The position numbers and the translations under genes were made by a program. Under the pieces are notes generated by a model, which saw only the letters and a program-made list of their open reading frames with translations, made no database searches and was not told the DNA's origin. A DNA stretch of 16,278 bases from Rhodoferax sp. (lineage in GTDB: Bacteria > Pseudomonadota > Gammaproteobacteria > Burkholderiales > Burkholderiaceae_C). Location of the stretch: contig JAUXQA010000099.1 of the NCBI GenBank assembly GCA_030683195.1, positions 1-16,278 of the forward strand. The letters are read 5' to 3'. Positions 14,199-16,278 of the stretch are shown here, piece after piece. The first letter of the stretch is position 1; each line of letters starts with the position of its first letter.

Positions 14199-15200
14199 AT
14201 GAAAATTGCAATCTTCGGCGCCGGCTCGATCGGCGCCTATGTGGGCGGTGCGTTGCTGGCCAGCGGGGCCGATGTGGTGCTGATCGGACGCGCCCGCATG
14301 CAGGCCAGCGTGGCCCGCCACGGCCTGACGCTCACCGATCTCAATGGCCACCGCCATCAGCTCACGCCCGATCAGGTGCCCTACACGCAAGACCCGGCGG
14401 CGCTGGCCACCGCTGATCTGATTTTGGTCACCGTCAAGAGTGCTGACACCCCCGCAGCGGCGCAGGCGATCGGCGCGTACGCCCGGACTACAGCGACGGT
14501 GCTGAGCCTGCAAAACGGCATCGGCAATGCCGACACTTTGCGCGAAGCCCTGCCGGGCTGGACCGTGCTGGCGGGCATGGTGCCGTTCAATGTGGTGCAG
14601 CTGCCCGAAGGCTGCTTGCACCGCGGGACTGAAGGCGAGATGGCGGTAGAGGCGTCACCCGCGCTGGCCCCTTGGCATGCCGCGTTCAAGGCAGCCCGGG
14701 TGCCGCTGTTGGAGCACGCCGACTTTGCCGCAGTGCAATGGGGCAAGCTCTTGTTGAACCTGAACAATCCCGTCAACGCCCTCTCGGGCCTGCCCCTGAA
14801 AGCCGAGCTGTCGCAGCGCGCCTACCGGCGCTGCCTGGCGCTCCTTATCGACGAAGCGCGGGCGGTGTTGCGTGTGGCCGGCATTCGCCCGGCCAAGGTG
14901 GCGCGTGTGGGGCCAGGCCTGCTGCCGACCCTGCTGCGCTTGCCTGATGCCCTGTTCACAAGGGTGGCCGCGACCATGCTGCGCATTGACCCGCAGGCCC
15001 GATCCTCCATGTGGGAAGACCTGCAGGCCGGGCGCCGCACCGAGGTGGACTACCTCAACGGCGCAGTCGTCAAGCTGGCGCAGCCGCTGGGGTTGAAAGC
15101 CCCGGCCAATGAGCGACTCGTGGCGCTGATGCGCGCTGCCGAGGCGGGCACGCAGCCAGCACTCAGCGGCACGGCCTTGTGGCAGGCGCTGACCCGCTAA
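14199..15200 (+). CDS. panE: 2-Dehydropantoate 2-reductase (ketopantoate reductase)
   Basis: The 333-residue cytosolic enzyme should reduce 2-dehydropantoate to pantoate with NADPH in pantothenate/CoA synthesis. The Rossmann start has GAGSIG (8-13) and an Arg after the second strand (GRAR, 30-33) that fits NADPH use. LSLQNGIGN (102-110) follows. The catalytic Lys is in WGKLLLNLNNPVNAL (K183), with Asn187 next to it. The C-terminal helical domain has SSMWEDL (269-275) and TEVDYLNG (281-288, E282), matching the substrate-binding Glu region of PanE. Length is slightly above the usual 300. Paralogues with other 2-keto acid substrates exist in Burkholderiales, so the exact substrate is likely but not certain. 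It lies 15 bp after the Mpo1-like gene. Confidence 0.86.
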   Translation: MKIAIFGAGSIGAYVGGALLASGADVVLIGRARMQASVARHGLTLTDLNGHRHQLTPDQVPYTQDPAALATADLILVTVKSADTPAAAQAIGAYARTTATVLSLQNGIGNADTLREALPGWTVLAGMVPFNVVQLPEGCLHRGTEGEMAVEASPALAPWHAAFKAARVPLLEHADFAAVQWGKLLLNLNNPVNALSGLPLKAELSQRAYRRCLALLIDEARAVLRVAGIRPAKVARVGPGLLPTLLRLPDALFTRVAATMLRIDPQARSSMWEDLQAGRRTEVDYLNGAVVKLAQPLGLKAPANERLVALMRAAEAGTQPALSGTALWQALTR

Positions 15201-15239
15201 AGAGGCCGCACCGCCGTCTGCACGCGCCATGCGCGCCTG

Positions 15240-15264
15240 AATGCGATAAACTCTCATTTGCATT
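15240..15264 (+). promoter_or_regulatory. AATGC/GCATT inverted repeat upstream of feoA (possible operator)
   Basis: A perfect 5-bp inverted repeat with 15-nt spacing surrounds GATAAACTCTCATTT, 44 bp before feoA. feo operons are usually controlled by Fur or Fnr, but this site matches the 19-bp Fur consensus poorly. It is only a candidate operator in the 108-bp panE-feoA gap. Confidence 0.25.
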
Positions 15265-15308
15265 GGGGCTCACCCCGTGCGGGTTGTCCATCTTCAGAGG
15301 TCGTCGTC

Positions 15309-15566
15309 ATGCTGTTGTCTCAACTCCCCAACGGGGCTCACGCGCACGTCGTGGGGGTGATTGCGGGGGCGGCTGATGTAGGTGACGCCACCTTGCGCCG
15401 GCTGGGCGAGTTGGGCTTTATTGGCGGGGAGCCGGTGCAGGTGCTGCGCCGTGGCCCCGGTGGGCGCGAACCTTTGGCAGTGCAGGTAGGCGAGACCCTG
15501 TTTGCCCTGCGCCTGCTGGAGGCCCAGTGCATTGAGGTGCAGGCCGACGATGTGACTGTTTATTAG
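15309..15566 (+). CDS. feoA: FeoA, ferrous iron transport accessory protein
   Basis: From the ATG at 15309 the product is 85 residues, the normal size for this small cytosolic SH3-like protein. The pattern matches the family: MLLSQLPNGAHAHVVGV, a helix LRRLGELGFIGGEPVQVL (29-46), then GREPLAVQVGETLFALRLLEAQCIEV. FeoA acts with the FeoB permease in Fe(II) uptake. The frame is open to 15258, but that extension adds residues foreign to the family. feoB begins 6 bp after the stop, so the two are one operon. Placement directly before feoB makes this call firm. Confidence 0.92.
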   Translation: MLLSQLPNGAHAHVVGVIAGAADVGDATLRRLGELGFIGGEPVQVLRRGPGGREPLAVQVGETLFALRLLEAQCIEVQADDVTVY

Positions 15567-15572
15567 GCTTAT

Positions 15573-16278
15573 ATGGCTCTAGGCGGCGTATCTCAATCCT
15601 TAAATGCTATTACAACAATAGCATTGGTCGGCAACCCCAATTGTGGCAAGACCGCCTTGTTCAACCTGTTAACCGGCGCGCGTCAAAAAGTGGCCAACTA
15701 CGCTGGCGTCACCGTGGAGCGCAAGGTGGGCGTGGCGCACTTGCGCAACGGCCACAGCGTGTCGGTGGTTGATTTGCCCGGCACTTACAGCCTCACACCC
15801 GCCACCCCGGACGAGCAGGTCACGCTGGATGTGATTGAGGGCCGGCGCGCCGGTGAAGACGCTCCGCAAGTGCTGGTGGCGGTGGTCGACGCCACCAACT
15901 TGCGCATGAACCTGCGCTTGGTGCTCGAACTCAAGCGCTTGGGCAAGCCCATGCTGGTGGCCGTGAACATGGCCGACGTGGCTCGCGCCCACGGCTTGAA
16001 GCTTGACCTGGCGCGCCTGTCGCTGGAGTTGGGCTGCCCGGTGGTGGAAACCGTGGCCGTGAAACACGATGGCCATGCCGCCTTGCTGGTGCAACTGGAG
16101 CAGCCCCTGGCGCGCCTTGGGACCGTGCATCCTGTGGCGGGCGACAACTCCTCCGCCACTTCGGCCGACTTGCAGCGTGAGGTGCGCCGTATTCTGGCGC
16201 TGGTGGCTCCCAACGCCCCGCGCGCAGACCGTTTTCAGTACCGCCTGGACTCGGTAGCCATGCACCCGGTTTGGGGGC
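15573..16278 (+). CDS. feoB: FeoB ferrous iron permease, partial (C-terminus beyond window)
   Basis: About 235 residues of the N-terminal cytosolic part are present; the membrane permease lies past the right edge. The G domain shows G1 GNPNCGKT (20-27), the G2 region GVTVER with T47, G3 DLPG (67-70) and G4 NMAD (132-135). The helical GDI-type domain follows, and the visible end (RLDSVAMHPVWG) is the stretch that normally precedes the first membrane helix. FeoB imports Fe(II) across the inner membrane under GTP control. The start ATG at 15573 is 6 bp after feoA with only a weak AGG. The first 18 codons lie in a hairpin-bearing sequence that looks like a dispersed repeat, so the exact start is uncertain. 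Confidence 0.93.
   Translation, partial: MALGGVSQSLNAITTIALVGNPNCGKTALFNLLTGARQKVANYAGVTVERKVGVAHLRNGHSVSVVDLPGTYSLTPATPDEQVTLDVIEGRRAGEDAPQVLVAVVDATNLRMNLRLVLELKRLGKPMLVAVNMADVARAHGLKLDLARLSLELGCPVVETVAVKHDGHAALLVQLEQPLARLGTVHPVAGDNSSATSADLQREVRRILALVAPNAPRADRFQYRLDSVAMHPVWG
15603..15625. repeat. Perfect 9-bp stem-loop inside the 5' end of feoB
   Basis: AATGCTATT (15603-15611) and AATAGCATT (15617-15625) are exact reverse complements around a 5-nt loop, ACAAC. They cover feoB codons 11-18. On the minus strand a hairpin with TGCTATT and ATAGCA followed about 30 nt later by CTAGAGCCATAT resembles small dispersed repeats that I recall from Comamonadaceae genomes. The hairpin is seen; membership in a repeat family is from memory and unverified. 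Confidence 0.6.

Noticed and set aside
15214..15238. GC-rich hairpin after panE as terminator
   Set aside because: The stem is only GCGC/GCGC and there is no T-run after it.

Overview
The window looks like a chromosomal segment of a betaproteobacterium, most likely Burkholderiales/Comamonadaceae (Rhodoferax- or Polaromonas-like). The reasons are the Methylobacillus-type EpsE/EpsF/EpsG export genes, the PilJ-type sensor diguanylate cyclase, the Mpo1-like/PanE/FeoAB gene types, and a short hairpin repeat at feoB that resembles dispersed repeats I recall from Comamonadaceae. The family assignment is inference. Base composition is uneven: the polysaccharide half is visibly more AT-rich, with sampled 60-base blocks near 38% GC, than the right half, where a block in panE is about 73% GC.

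Region 1 (1-8684) is an exopolysaccharide locus. On the minus strand a tight operon reads epsE (outer-membrane export protein, TTG start), epsF (Wzz-type chain-length protein), epsG (BY-kinase-like ATPase), a Wzx-like flippase that overlaps epsG by 4 bp, and a GT2 glycosyltransferase cut by the left edge. Divergent from epsE are a candidate 26-codon leader ORF, a periplasmic TPR/NTF2-like protein and a second GT2 glycosyltransferase. These converge on a minus-strand ATP-grasp ligase that may decorate the polymer. Together they would extend a lipid-linked glycan, flip it, set its length and export it. No polymerase, priming transferase or exosortase is visible, so these must lie to the left or elsewhere.

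Region 2 (8757-12370) holds an AstE/aspartoacylase-like zinc hydrolase and a 97-residue coiled-coil-like small protein, both on the minus strand. Across a gene-free gap of about 470 bp is a divergent membrane diguanylate cyclase with a PilJ-type sensor, a LOV-like PAS domain and an intact GGDEF domain.

Region 3 (12573-15200) is a plus-strand run of a metallo-beta-lactamase-fold hydrolase, an Mpo1-like membrane dioxygenase and a 2-dehydropantoate 2-reductase (panE), with gaps of only 27 and 15 bp, so probably an operon.

Region 4 (15309-16278) is the ferrous-iron uptake pair feoA-feoB; feoB runs off the right edge. No tRNA, rRNA, CRISPR array, transposase or prophage gene was seen. The observations most worth checking are the LOV-like cyclase, the leader ORF ahead of the TPR gene, and the feoB start codon that seems to lie inside a repeat element.
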